DNA of 64,000 nucleotides, taken from contig NC_044019.1 in NCBI RefSeq assembly GCF_900496995.4, positions 2,542,001 through 2,606,000 on the forward strand. The letters run 5' to 3'. The first letter of the stretch is position 1; every line of letters begins with the position of its first letter. Shown here one piece after another: positions 1 through 12,700 of the stretch. The notes below the pieces were generated by a model that was not told the origin of the DNA, did no database searches, and saw only the letters and a list, made by a program, of their open reading frames with translations. Source of the stretch: Aquila chrysaetos chrysaetos (lineage: Eukaryota > Chordata > Aves > Accipitriformes > Accipitridae). Made by a program: the position numbers and the translations under genes.

Positions 1-1659
1 TCTCCCACCGGGGATGGCCGCAGCCCTGCGTCCTCGCCAGCTCTCCTTTTTGGTGCTGCCAAAAAGCAGGTGGGAGAAGTCGTCTCCGGGGCTGGCAGCC
101 CCTTCACCCCCCCACCACTGCCTGCTCCCCCATCCTCAGCACCCAGCGCTCAAGCACACCGAGCATCCTGCCACCGGGCGTGTGATTTATTGTGAATTTG
201 GAGGAAGGACAAAGCCGAGCTGATGTGAAGATGCTTGGATTCGAGTAGCGAAGAGAGAACCGGGCGAGAGCCACCTCCTCCCCACCCTCCCTGCCAGCTC
301 CATCCCACGGCAGCCTTGCAGGGCGATTTTTTTTCCCTTGTGATGGGAAAAGGGGCTGAGATTAACCGCGAGACCTCGGCAAGGGCCGGGGAGGCTGGGG
401 CAGGAGGGGTCGGTGGCTGAGCACCCCAGCAGCCGCCAGCCCCCAGCTCCCCAGGGCACTTCACCAGGGTCCTTCCCCGCTCCCTGCAGAGGAGCATCTG
501 CGGGAAAAAACACGGCCGGGCACCTCTTGAGCTTGGTGCGAAGTTGTTCTCCCACTTACGCTGTCCCGCTTGTACGTACGTACGTCCCTTGGCCGGTGGG
601 TCCCCGTCGCTCGCTGCCTTGTGGCCCCGGGGAGGGAGTGGGGACGGGGAAGGGGCGAGCTGACGTCCCAGCAGGGTTTAATAGGAGCGAGATGAACCTG
701 GATGTTCTCAAAACACACTTGGCATTTCAACAGCAACTCGGGGCCAGCGCCGGGGGCTGCGCGAGGAACCGGCCGGCAGCAGAGGAACGAGCCGATGCCG
801 CGGCGGGGGAACGGCAGGAGCTGTAGGGATTCGGCATGCCGCGGGCACTGCGGGACCTCATCCCAAGGGAAGCCAATGTTGTCCCTTCCCCGGGAAGGTG
901 GGCAAACCCAGCGGGGTCCAACCGCCCCCTTTCCCTTCCGTTCCCTCCCACTGGGGTTTATGGGGTGCCAGCAGGACCAGTGATGGCCTGTGCTGGGGGG
1001 ACTGGGGGTCAGGATGGGGGACCCTGGTTCCTGTGGCCCCCCCCGGGGCAGCTCTCCCCATTCCCAGCAGCTCCGGCCCCTCAGCAGGACACGGGGCAGA
1101 CGCCTTGGTGTGCCCTGGGAGCAGCTGGGGACACGCTGCTGCTGGCTGGAAATTCAGACTTAGGGTGTGACTTTCTGTAGCCATTTTGGATTTAAAAAGG
1201 AAAAATGGAACAAAACGCGGTTTTGTTGGGTCCCCTCTGCAGCGGGATGCTCGGAGGAGGAGCTGATGCACAGCAGAGGGGCAGAAGAGGCCTCAGGAAA
1301 AAGCAGAGCTGCTGCTTTCCCCGGCGCGTATCCTGCCCCGAGCCCTCCACGGGACATTCCCTCCCCTCGCGGAGCCGACGGCGGGAGCAGCAGGGGAAGG
1401 CCAGAGCATTTGCAAGCCATGCACCGACCCAGCACGTGCTCGGCAGCAAGGGATGCTGCCGGAATCGAGCCTGACCCCCGGAACCAGAGCACGCGGACGC
1501 TTTCCCCCCCCCTGCCACCACTGCAGCCCCTTCCCTCTTGCCGGAGCATCCTTTTGCCGTGCCCAGCCCCGCACCGGGCGAGACACAGCCCTTGCTTTGC
1601 GGGGCTGGACACGGCACCCCCATCCTCAGGCAGGGACCCCCCCCTCGGCCGGCACTCAC
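1..1659 (-). other. RIMS3: RIMS3 intron (left-edge, partial)
   Basis: GC-rich intronic sequence downstream of the third RIMS3 coding exon. I looked on the minus strand for C2-domain coding sequence and found none. It contains a short TACG repeat (TACGTACGTACG near 574-585) and otherwise nothing I can name. Confidence 0.6.
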
Positions 1660-1772
1660 CCATCGGCGGGGTGGCCAGCGTCTGCCGCCCCACCAGCTGG
1701 CCTGGCCCCAGCCCGTCGAGAAAATCGCTGAACTGGCTCTCGGCGCCCAGCCGGGTCGTGGGGAAGATGAAC
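1660..1772 (-). CDS. RIMS3: RIMS3 third coding exon
   Basis: The acceptor GGCAG ends at 1773 and the donor GTGAGT starts at 1659. It encodes FIFPTTRLGAESQFSDFLDG followed by LGPGQLVGRQTLATPPM, the conserved segment just before the C2 domain. It leaves in phase 1, so the next exon, outside the window, must complete a GNN codon. No C2-domain coding sequence was found between here and the left edge. Confidence 0.95.
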
Positions 1773-3743
1773 CTGCCAAGGAGAGCAAAGGGCTTTTGCG
1801 GAGCGTCGGGCTGCCGGGTCTCAAGCGAGGTTTTTTTCCCCCGAGAGCACAGGGAGGGGTGCCCAGCCCCGGCTCCCGTCCCCCCGCGGTGCCTTACATG
1901 CCGTCGGAGCTGTTGCTGTTGGTGCTGCCGTCGGTGGACTCCCGGCTGCCTTGCCGGGTGACCCTGGTCCTCATCTCCACCGCGATGCCGGTCTCCGTGC
2001 TCCTCCGGATGTTGCTGCGCAGCTTTTTGGGACCACCCTCTGGAAGCCGAGACAGGGGGTGAGCCCGGGAAGCGCTCGCTGCCCCCGGACCCTCCTGCGG
2101 GATGGGCGTCAAACCAGGTGGAAGAACCGGGTGCCGCGCACGGCCAGAGCCTCCCCACGCGCTGCTCCCTGCCTTCCTTCAGTACGTTATTCATTGCGAC
2201 TTATGCAACCTTTCCCTGGGGATGAAATCCTGCAGGACCCCACGCGGGCACGTGTCCCGGTGCCATGCACACCGTGCTGGAGAACCATAGACTGCCTGTG
2301 CCCCCCCCCCCCCATGTCCCAGCCCCATCTCCCCACAGCCCTTGCTCAGCACCAACGCCATCGTGCCTTTGCATGGCTGAGAGCCCCACCTGCACCTCGG
2401 CTATCTCCCCCACGTGCCGAGACCTGCCACGCTCAGCTCACACGTGCTGACACCATCCCAGCCCGCCTCCCGGTCTCCAAAATCCCCAGCGCCCCATCGA
2501 CACGTGCCGATGTCCCTGTGCCGCAGGGGACGGGCACCCCCAGTGCCGCAAGCGGGCACAGCCCCGGCGCTGACTGATGTTCTCTGCATCTCCACGCAGT
2601 TACACCGTCCCCGCCGCCACGTGTCCCAGGCCGTGGCAGATGGCAGGAGGAGGAGTGTGGCACGAGCATCCATCCCTGGCATCGCCAGCAGGCCTGGCAC
2701 TGCCGGCAGCCCTGGCATCGCCAGCAGCCCTGCTCCTGCCGCGTTAGCACGTGTGTGTCGGCACCGCGCCACGGCTGCTCCTGGGCGAGTCAGGTTTGTC
2801 CTGCTAATTCGGGGCTGCCCCTGTGGAAGCCTTTGCCTGATCCTGGCAGCCCCCCTGGAGCGGGCACTGCTCCCCCGGGCACTGGCAGCCAGGAGGGTCC
2901 CGGTTCTGCCGTCCCCAGGTGCGGTTCTGCCTGGCTCCGGCACTTTTTGCTTGGCTTTTGGGGATAATTATACCCCTTCAGAAACACCTTGGATGTGCGG
3001 GGCTGGAGGACTCCAAATTAACTTCTCTCTTTATAGAACATCTCCTGAATCACAAAATGCCAACAAGAACCGGAATAAAAAAGCAATAACTAGAGAAAAA
3101 GCCTGCACTAAAAATGAGCTTTTTGCTTCCCCCGCCCTTTAAAAAGCTATTTTAAGCATTTAAATATTTCCCAGAGCCAGACCGTTTGACAAGTCCTTTC
3201 TTCGAGTTCCCTCCTTCCCTCCCTGCCCGCAGCTGGGACTGGCCATTACTGGTGGGGGGACGCTGAGCCCAGACCCCCCCCACGCAGGCAGAGCTCCGGC
3301 AACATCCCTGTCTCAGGTTTGCAAATGGTTTTGGCACCTGGAGAAGTACCAGTGTGCGGAGGGGGGGCATTTATAATGGGCTTTTTTAGGTGTCTTCATC
3401 AGACACAGGCAGCTAGAGCATTGCTTTGGGCAGCCAGGAGCATGCACCTCTCCTAAAAGCAAAGGGCCGAGTTGGGGGGGGGGGGCTGGCAGCGCTGTTG
3501 GGGGGGGGGCCGCGGCAGCTCACCGGTCTGGTTGAGCTGCAGCGTGCTCTTGCTCCACTGGGACAGCCCCACGATGGCCACCATCTTGGCACCCAGGCTG
3601 GAGCGCCTCTTCTTGCTGGCGGTGACGGCGACGGAGTCGGCGCTGCCCCGCGCGCTCTTCTCGATGTTGTACATCTCGCCGCTGATGCTGGAGCTGCGGA
3701 CGACATTCCTGGCCGCCGAGGAGCTGGCATCCCCGTTGAACAT
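1660..3743 (-). CDS. RIMS3: RIMS3, regulating synaptic membrane exocytosis protein 3 (5' coding part, partial)
   Basis: Coding exons on the minus strand at 3743-3524, 2039-1898 and 1772-1660 join in frame (220 + 142 + 113 nt) to give 158 codons plus one base. The protein begins MFNGDASSSAARNVV and contains KKRRSSLGAKMVAIVGLSQW, then KKLRSNIRRSTETGIAVEM, an S/T/N-rich stretch, and FIFPTTRLGAESQFSDFLDG, all recognisable as RIMS3 (RIM3 gamma). RIMS3 is a short RIM family member of about 300 residues with one C-terminal C2 domain; it lacks the Rab3-binding zinc finger and PDZ domain and acts at presynaptic active zones with calcium channels and exocytosis machinery. Only the N-terminal half is here; the C2-domain exons must lie left of base 1. 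All visible junctions have GT/AG ends. NFYC lies head to head with it about 6 kb from its presumed first exon. Confidence 0.95.
1898..2039 (-). CDS. RIMS3: RIMS3 second coding exon
   Basis: The acceptor is TTCCAG ending at 2040 and the donor is GTAAGG starting at 1897. The exon is 142 nt, entered in phase 1 and left in phase 2. It completes a GAG codon and encodes GGPKKLRSNIRRSTETGIAV, then the polar linker rich in Ser, Thr, Asn and Asp that precedes the C2 domain in RIMS3. The last codon, ATG, is split across the next intron (125 bp). Confidence 0.95.
2040..3523 (-). other. RIMS3: RIMS3 intron between first and second coding exons
   Basis: A 1.48-kb intron bounded by consensus GTGAGC and TTCCAG. 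It contains a C run (2299-2312), short direct repeats of a CTGGCATCGCCAGCAG type near 2676-2730, an AT-rich patch (2960-3180), and poly-G runs at 3474-3485 and 3500-3509. No coding signal. Confidence 0.7.
3524..3743 (-). CDS. RIMS3: RIMS3 first coding exon (start codon)
   Basis: The ATG is at 3743-3741 (minus). The exon encodes residues 1-73 plus the first base of codon 74 and ends at a GTGAGC donor (3523-3518). It carries the basic KKRRSS motif and the GAKMVAIVGLSQWSKSTLQL segment typical of RIMS3/RIMS4. The acceptor is probably after CACAG at 3794, giving a 50-nt 5' UTR in this exon, with an alternative AG at 3780. The polypyrimidine tract is an uninterrupted C run on the minus strand (G run 3801-3812 on plus). 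Confidence 0.95.
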
Positions 3744-3793
3744 GGTCAGCCGCTCGCGCGCTCGCCGGCCCCGGTTCTGCTGGGTGGGATCAG

Positions 3794-6700
3794 CTGTGGT
3801 GGGGGGGGGGGGAAGCCGGGGGATGCGTCAAGGCCAGCGACGCTGCGCGGTGGCACTGGCCATGTCACCGCTGTCACACCCGGAGCAGCCCCGTGGGGAT
3901 GGACGGTCGCCCAAAGCACCACGAAATTCAGGTGGCGCAACCCATCGGGACCATTTTTCCCCACCCGTCGGGGCAGGGTGCGGCGAGGGAAGGGGTGCAG
4001 GACCCCCCCTCCCCACGCAGCCGGGTCATGGGGTGGACCCACCAGCCCTGCCCCAGCGCCCTGTGGGACCCAGGCAGCCCCTGCCGTCCCGGAGCGACCC
4101 ACCGGTGGGCAGAGGTCTCGGTGTGTCACCAACCCGCCTGGCTTGGGAGCAGGAGGGGACCCTGACGCTTGGGGACAGCCCCGTCCACCCCCGCTGCAGG
4201 TGCCCAAAATTGCAACCGGCAAAGTTCCTCCCACGCGTCATCTTCTCCGAACCGCGGCTGCAGCATCCCTACGTGCTGCTCCGGGCGTGCCTCTGCTCCA
4301 CCCCGAGACGGCTGCCTGCCACGGGGGCTGGATCCAGCCCCTGCCCAGCAAAACACGCCGGGCTGCTGCTGCTGGGGTCCACGGTGAAGCCCTGGCAGCA
4401 GACGGTGCCTGGAGGGGCCCCGCAGATCCGCCGAGGGTGCCGGGCTGTTTGCTGGCGGCAGAGGCTGCGACGAGGCTGCCAAACCTCCCGCGCGGTTCCT
4501 GCCTTCCCTTCCCCATGAATATTTAAACTCCAGTGGGATGGGAGCATCCATCTTCCAAGGAAAGGTGAATTATTAACTCCAGGCCAAGTGAAGCCACTTT
4601 ATGATAATGGATGGAGGCAGCGCCTGGAAAAATATTTCTCTTTCAAGAGAGAGAGACGGCCGCAAGCACAGAGAATAAGTTATGGCTGGGAACGGGGGAG
4701 CGGGACAAGGCGGGGGGCTTCTGCTGCCTCCTGCCATCAGGGGAAGGAGCTTTGCAGGGGCACAGTCGGGCTGAGACCTGACGGGAGCCGCGGGCTCAGC
4801 TCCAGCGCCGCTGAACTCGCGGATTTATCAATTACAGAAGGGATGCAAACAAGGGCAAGTGGGCAATTAGTCATTAATATCATTAATGAGCTTCCAGAGA
4901 GCAGCAGCCGTTCCACATTTCCCTTCTGGCTGGTGTTTTCCTCCCCTGCTCTGCCCAGGCTCCCTCAGGCGAGCGCAGTGACCCATCGCTTTCACCCTCC
5001 ACTCCTCACACCCAGCGGTGCTTGTTGCTGAGCGGGACCCCGGCACGGCTGCTTGCATTTGGCAAGATTTGGGATGTGCCAGGACCGTAGCACATGCTTC
5101 CCCTCACGTACGCGTGTGGGATTTTCTGCCCTCGCTGCTGAACAGACGCTTGCACGAGGGCTCAAGCCCCTCGGATGAAGCCGTCGGCACCAGCTCCGCA
5201 GCCTGGAGCCACCCCGGAGTGGCCGTGTGCCGACGGGAAGCCGAGATGGGCGAGAGCAGCCAGCAGCGCTTGCCCTACGCTCAGCATCTGCTCGAGGAGG
5301 GGTCGGGGCTGAGCCCCTACCTTTGGGACCTTTGGGATGAACACCTTCCGATGCCGCCCGCCGCTCTCCAGGAGCCCTCCCGGCTCCAAGCCTGTTGCGG
5401 CCGCTCGCAAGGGCTGGGGTTTCTCTTTAGGAAGCGCCTGCCGCGGGGAATGGATCCCGACCACTTCCCCAACCGCAGCCCCAGTGCACCCTCTGTCGCA
5501 CGCCGCTTCCCTTCCTCGTGCCTCGGTTTCCCCACCTGCAAACCTGATGTTAGACTGTGCCTAAACAAGTGCGCATCCCTTTCCACGAGGGCTCAGCCGG
5601 GCACGGTGCCCAGCTCAGGCTTCTCCACGTGGCGTTACGGGCGAGAAAAGCTGTGGCACAACCGAGCCCTCTTATTTGTATGGTCAGGAAAACACAAAAG
5701 GCTCCTGCTGCTGTTTTCCCCGCTCGGCGCTTCAGCTGCCAGGAGAGCACCAGGCTCTGGTGGAAGCAAATTAGATCAGGAGAGCACAGCGCTAATGGTA
5801 TCATTTCCAATGCAACACACACAAGGATAATCCACCGCAAAGGAAGCGGAGCACACGCTCCTCAGCCCAAAGGAAGGATTTTCTTTACTCTGCCCTTAAT
5901 TTTACCCCTTATCTCTTTTCACAATCTGCTTCTGGCCTCTGCGGAGAGCGGGTGCCGGACAGGGAGATCAGGGAGGTGCCCAGTGCTCGCTGCTGAGACA
6001 AGCTGAGCCGGAGACCATGCCCGAGCACTGGAGCCCGCGGCTCCCACCGCCGAGCCGGCCTCAGCACCGCTACAGCATCCTCGCCTGGCACAGGCAGCCC
6101 TGATGCTGCCTCTGCCTCCAGCTCCCGTTCCCCAGCAGCGGGTGGGGGATTCAGGGAATGGCACCAGGTTTTCCTTCACACCCCCCCCCCCCATATTTTA
6201 TTTAGTCTCTATATTGCAAAACACCGGGATTCGCAGAGCAAACGACCGCGACGCTCCAGCATGATCGCATGCAAGCCCCTTCCTTCCCTGCCGTGGAAAC
6301 ACATCCCCAAGCCGCCGGGGTGGGGGGCAGCACCCACAGCCCCCACCAGCGCTTACCGCCGCCACGCACCCTCCTTGCGGGAAACGACGACCACCACCGC
6401 GAGCACCGAGAAGTTCTCCGGCCAGCCAGTCCCGGTTCCCCCCGTGGGCTGGGATAGCTGCAAGATGCCCGGAGCCACCGGGCACCGACTGAGCAACCGG
6501 GAGAGGTGTCATGGCTGTAGCATCCCCCCGGCTGCTCCGCTGCTTGGCGGACACGCAGCCGGCGCCCGACGCCGATGCACAACGCACAGACAAGCACCAC
6601 CGGCTGGAAAACGGGTTCCCTGTTGCATTTTGATCGCCGCTGCGGCGCAGGAGCCCCGGCGAGGCTGCCTGGGCCGAGCCCTGCCCTCCCCGCACTGGCA

Positions 6701-9700
6701 CCCCAAAGGAAAAAACGAGACGGAGGCATCTTACCGCCCTGCGCAGGTGGAGGAGGACTGGGCAGCTCTCCCCGCCGAGGATGCTCAGCCCCCCAGCCCC
6801 ATCCCCGGCTGGAGACGGAGGGTGACGGGTCTGGTTAATCTTTAAAGGGTTCTGGAGAGCGGGGCTGTGCTGGAGCTGCTTCAGCATCTCCTTCAGCATC
6901 TCCATGGTTACATCGCTGACCCAGTTCTCCTCCCAGCCCCAAGCAGGGGCAGAGCGGTCCAGCGGGGTGGGATGCGCCTCGGTGGGGTGGGGGGGCACCC
7001 CTGTGCCAGGTTTTGGGTGCCCTACGACCCCGCTGGGTCCCCCCAGCTGGGCGTCACGGACTTGCTGGGGGATGACAGAGCTGGGAAAAGTGGGGAGCAA
7101 AGCAGCACGGAGGGTGGGGGGTTGCAGGCGACCCCAGGGAGCGGATGGGACTGTACAGCCCCACTGCTGGTGCATCCCAGTGACCGGACGGTGTCCGGGG
7201 CTGCACGTGGCGAGGAACAACCCCGGGGCTGCGAGGGTGCCCTGGCCCCAAATATCCCACTGAAATAGAAACGAGGGGCAAAATATTGATGGGGAAAATT
7301 GGGTGCTTTGGCAAAAGCTCTGGGGAAGGAGGGAAGAGCCCAGTGGGTGCCCCCACACAGGTGGGGAAGGGCCCCTGATGGTAGGTGGGGAGGAGGAGGA
7401 GGCGGAGGAGGAGGAGGAGGGAAGTGATAAATGAGCATGGTGGGGCTGGCTGGGATGCTGCCTTGCCAGGGAAGGAGGCAGAGGGATTTTGGGGGCCGTC
7501 TGCTCCCTCAAAGTGGGTGTCCCCAGGGAGAGAGGGAGTTGGAAAGCTCCGGCAGTGGGGCAACAGGTCCTCTTACCCCTGGGCTGCCCCTGCAGCCCCC
7601 GGCCCCCCCACACTGGGGCTGCCTCCAGCCTGGAGAGAGAGAGAGCACTGAAATACTGCTGACGTCTGGAGCAGGTAAGCCCTAAAATCAGCACTTTTGG
7701 GGATAGAAAAACTTGCTAGAGCTGCCGCTACGAGGGCCTGCCAGTCCTGAGCATGGCACAACGCGCTGGGGCGAGCCACACCAGCACAGCTCACAAACAC
7801 GTGCTCCTCCTTGCATTAGGAAGTAAGGCAAGGGCTTATTTCCCCTAAAAGTACTTAATTCTAATTAATTACTTCAGGTTTGATAGGCAGTTGCTCATAT
7901 AAATTTAATTGCCCAGCAAGAGGCATAATTCAGTGCAGACGAGCTGAGAACTTGCAAGTAACTCCAGCTACTGGAGTTAAGCATCTCATTGCTCAGGCAG
8001 GTTACAAAAGTTATATTCTGGCTGAAACTTGCTGCAGGCACAGCATTAATCCTCCTGCACAACCTCCAAAGGAAACAGAAACCTTGAAATTAAAGGATGG
8101 GTCCAAATGCACTCCATTTGTAGGAAAATTGGAGCTTAGAAGGGAGAAGTTGGGATGGGGCCAAGCCAGTGCTGTGCTCGGGGATCCTGCGGGAGCAGCT
8201 CCTGCCCGAGGGTGCTCCAACCCACGCCAGCCCCTGCCCGTGCACCTGGAAAAAGGCCGGACTGTTGTGCGAGCGAGGTTTAGCAAGCCTGTGCCTGGGA
8301 GGATGAAGAGGAGGAGGTCCATGGGGCAAACCCCAGGGCATGCTCCTGCCGGGTTGCTCCAGTCCAGATGTTTCTCCAAAAGGCAGCTGCATGCACTTGG
8401 CTGGGAGCAGGAGGACAAAACACCAGAGCTGCTCTCCGGGAGGGATGGCAGAGCAGCACCAGGACCTGCTTGTGTCAGTGTGCTTTGCCAAGAAGGCGAC
8501 CGTGCAGCCTGGTCTGTCTGCAGCAGCCGGAGGCTTTCCACCAGGATGGGAAGTGCTGGTGGTCGTAGTGTGGGTGAAGAGCTCGGTCCCCTGCACAGAC
8601 CTGCCGATGGGATGGTGGTAACAGCGGCCAATGCTGTGGCCTGGGGATGTCCCCAAGGGCTGAGAGATGGCTTCATGGAGACCAGCTCTTCCAGTGACCC
8701 AAGCAATGCATCGCATCTCTTCTGGGATAAGCAGTGGGATGGTATTCCTCAAGCCTGGGAGCAGGTCGGGTCTGAACAGCCTTTCTGCTCTGAGCGGTCT
8801 CCTCTGCGCTGCCGTGCCTTTCCTGTGCATGGGGACGGATGGGGAGCACCACTGGGACCCAGAGCAAGAGATAATTGGAGCTGCAGCCCTGTGTGTGGGT
8901 CTCCAGTGCAGCAATAACACAGAAGAACCGACTGTCCCATGCTGGAGTGTGCATCTTCCTCAGTCCCAGCTGTTTCTGCACCTCGGCCATGGTAATTTAC
9001 TTGCCATCCCCATTCACAAAGCACATATCCATCTCCACGTCTCCAGCCAGCCTGGTGCCGCAGCTCCAGCAGAAGTGATGCTCCTGGCAGACTGGATCCG
9101 TCCAGGAGCACCGGGACAGGGAACTGAGTATCTCCGGGAGGGACAGGCAGGAACGTGTCATCTTCCCGCACCCACCTCATGGCTGTCTTTCAGTGGGTGG
9201 GGGGACGGTTGTGGGAGCTGGGGCACCCATGTCTGCACCTGCCTGGTGGCCCGACCTTGGGCTAAGCCCCCTCTTGAGATGCCAGGAGCCCAGGGCTGGT
9301 GCCCTGACCACACCGTCCCTTTCCCCCACGTCCCTGCATGACGTCTGCTGCTCGGTTAAATCAGATCTGTGCTGAATCCTGTTGTTTCCCAGGCAACATA
9401 AAAGAATCAGAGGAGCAAAAGCCACCCGGCGGGGCTGCGGCTGGGGGACGGCCAGCTCCCGCAGAGCCCAGCCGGTTGGGTTAGCTACCCAGCGAACGAG
9501 GGCTCATGGCACTGCGGCAAGCATCGGGACATCCCTGACGGTCTGGTCTCATCCCGCAGAAATGCTGCCTGGACCAAGCTCCTGCAGGGCAGAGCTCAGT
9601 GCCTCTGCGCTGGCTGCACCCTGGTGCTGGTTTTGGCCATGATGGGCAGCTTGGGAGGGAGCAGGACCTCGCTGGGGACACGCACGACCAGGCCCACGGA

Positions 9701-12700
9701 CGGTGCCAGCAGCCGCCTTGGGTAGCGTGATGCCGCAGCCATGCGGCCCCGAAAACTGGGCCACTTCCATGGGGAGGCAGCGGGGACGTAAGAAACCAGC
9801 CCAAGGCCTTTGGTGGCCTGTGAGATGGGTCTGGGATGGGATCACCTGTCCTCAGACCCCAAACCCTCGCCTGGTGCTCGGGCACTGAGGGCTCGCACCA
9901 CCGCGACAGGGCTGGGGCTGGTACCAGTCTCCACCGGCACGGAGGGGCTGTGGAAAGGAGCTTTTCCCGTTACCCAGCAGCCGCTGCCTTCCCGGCTGCA
10001 CGGCTCCGAGCTCTGCAATGCAGCTCACACCACTCGTCTGCTGTGTGTGAATCCCATCAATATTTCATGGAGCTGCTTCCTCCAGGGGAAGGACTGCTAT
10101 CAGCTCTGGCTTTCTGCTGCTCCTACCAGCGCTCCTCTTCTTGCAGAGAACATCTGATTTCCTTCTACTGGCAGCCAGCACCCAACAGCCCCCCCTTTCG
10201 CTCCCCTTTCTGTATTAGCGAATATTGCTTTGCCTTTCAGGGACTCTGTATCCCACATGGGCCAAGGGCTCTGAAGTCCGCTTGGGTTCAAACCCAAGTA
10301 CTGACCATATTCTGCCCCTGGTCACTTAAGCTAGCCTGCAGCAGAGGTGCCCAACGCCACAGCCCTGTGTTGGGCTCCCCAGGACCAAGCCGCCGGCCCC
10401 GCAGCTCCAGGATGGGTGACCAAACCCACCCACACACCCCATGGCCCCCCCAGCTCTGTGTCCAGTGGCAGGACTGTGAATGTGGCCCTGTGACAGCTTG
10501 GTGCCAGCAGCCCAGACCCTGTCTGACCAGGTCTGATCCACCCTGCCCAGCTGCATCCAGCCCGCAGGTCTGAGCTTCCTCCAGAGCCCAGCGGGAGGGA
10601 GGGGGTAAGGCAGGCTGTTTGCAGAAAAAGTTGCTTTTTAAATGCTAAGACTGCACTATTATAGCAAAGCTTCTTCAGGGATCAGCAGAAAACTTGCTTG
10701 CCATAGGAAGACTTCTGGGAGCCGGAGTGATGCCAAGAGACAGTGGGAGCCTGGCACTGCCTGCGTCAAACACTCATCGCTTCGCCACGGTCTGCGCCCA
10801 ACCTGGCGAGAGAAGCCTGGGCAGCTCTCCTGGGCCAGCACCCGCATCTCCAGCAGAGCAGGAGGACGGGCCGATGGGGCACCGGAGCGGCTGCTCCCAG
10901 CGAGGTGCTGCTCACCGGAGCTCACGTGTGCCTTGGCTGGGGAGAGGGGCGATGCATGAGCGTGCCCGAAGCGAAGGCCAAATGCTCTCGCATCGCTCCA
11001 CCACCCAACAACTAAAATAGGTGCAATTCACTATTTGCAGGCTGAGAGACCTCCAGCTCCGGGAGTCTCTTTGTCTGTGGGAAGGATGAGGAGCCTGCGG
11101 AGGCTCCCACCGTGATCCCTCCGTGGTCTGACACAGCATCCCAGGGCAGGCGGGGAGCCCCTGAACCCAGCAGGCAGCAAGCATGACGTGTCAGCAGGGC
11201 TGTCAATCCTGCGCTAAATCACTTTAAAATAATTACTAAATGAGCCTGTTTCCCTGCTATTTGAGATGCTGTGACAAAACATTTTAAGTGCATTGAAATG
11301 GATGCAAGGAGATGGTACCACACGGCTTGGGTTTTAATAAGCAGGAAAATTAGGCATTTTCATAACCTTAAACTGCATCTTGCATCAATGTGACGCTTCC
11401 CATCGGGCTGTGCCGCAGCAAGAGCAGGCGTGAGCCCACGGGGGGGCCCGATCCACACGGGCTGACTCGGCTGAGCTCAAGGGGCAGCAGAAGCTGCAGG
11501 AGGACGGACCTGGGGTGTGCAGGGGAAGCTGGGTTTGCCCCCTGACTTGGGGTGCAAGGGGCCAAGCAAGGGGCAGACCAAGATGCTGTGATCTCATCCT
11601 CAGTCCATGTCCCACAAAGGCTATTGCGACCAGCGCTGCAAGGACGGGGCTGAAACGGGGACGAAGCGAGAGCCTGGGAGTGCCGTGCAGCGGAGAGGAG
11701 CGCTGGGACGTGGGAGGCAGCAGGAGTTTGCCCTCGGAAAGGGATGTCGGAGAAGGTACATCGCTCTTCGGGAGAGATGCGTAAGCACAGCAGAAGGGCT
11801 GGCTTTCAAGAGGTGTTGATGTAGAAAGAAATGGGCACGCATCTAAACTGGGCCTGGAGGTGAGAGGTGCGGGAGCAGCCACTCCGCTGCTCGGCGAAGG
11901 GGCCGTGCGATGCAGCTGGCTGTGCCAGGGCTGGTTTGGGCAGGTGGCCCCTTGTCCTGCACCGGAGAGACAACCCAGGGCTGCTGTAATGGCAGCAAAG
12001 CCCAACCCCACACCGCTGGCCCGAGGGGGATCCGCAGGCTCCTGCTCTCAGCACACTAATGAAATAAACAGCGCAGCCCCACGGGATGCCAAGTGATGCA
12101 ATTCAGCCCAGGGCTGATTGTTTTGCTCCGCCTCAAAAGACCCCTCGCTATGCTTCCCGGACCCCCGGGAGCAGGCACTGGCCATCGCACAGCCCGGCAT
12201 GGCCACCATCTCCCGCGGGGACAATTCTGCAGCTCAGTGGCAGCACCCAGGTGGTGGCCCTGGCTCTGGGGACCATTTCGAGGTGCGGAGCAGCCATCGC
12301 TCCGCAGCAGCTCAGCGGACGCAGTGGCTGGCCAGGCCCATGCCCATTCGGGTGCTCCCCTGCTCCGAGGGGTAAGCGATGCCCACACTGCCCTCGGGCT
12401 TCTCCCCACTTACTGTAACCCCAGTTTTAGTAAGCAGGGAGCAGCACAGGGGCCTCTTCCCATCCTGGGGCATCATTTCACTCTTCCTCACTAGTTCTTT
12501 AACAGACTTCCCTACAGAACTGGCCACAGCACCTGCCCAAAACGCCACGGAGGGCAGAATGGGCTCTCTGGATCGAGCAGAGTCAAATCGATGTACAAAG
12601 CACAGGCTGGAGACGCCGGGGAGAGGTGAGCACCGGTGTTACGTGGGCTGCTCGGTGCAAGGATAAGGCCCCAAAGCAAGCCCTCCCCAGGCAGGACACC

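Noticed and set aside
1160-2194. 344-codon minus-strand open frame over RIMS3
   Set aside because: It reads through introns; only the part from 1772 to 1660 is true RIMS3 sequence, and the second coding exon is read in another frame.
6351-6734. Minus-strand donor-like sites GTAAGC (6356-6351) and GTAAG (6734-6730) as extra RIMS3 untranslated exons
   Set aside because: No convincing paired acceptors or other support; kept only as a possibility in the intron entry.
6198-7694. 498-codon open frame on the minus strand in the RIMS3 5' intron
   Set aside because: The composition is Pro/Ser/Gly-rich, reflects GC content, includes a run from the (GGA)n tract and resembles no known family.
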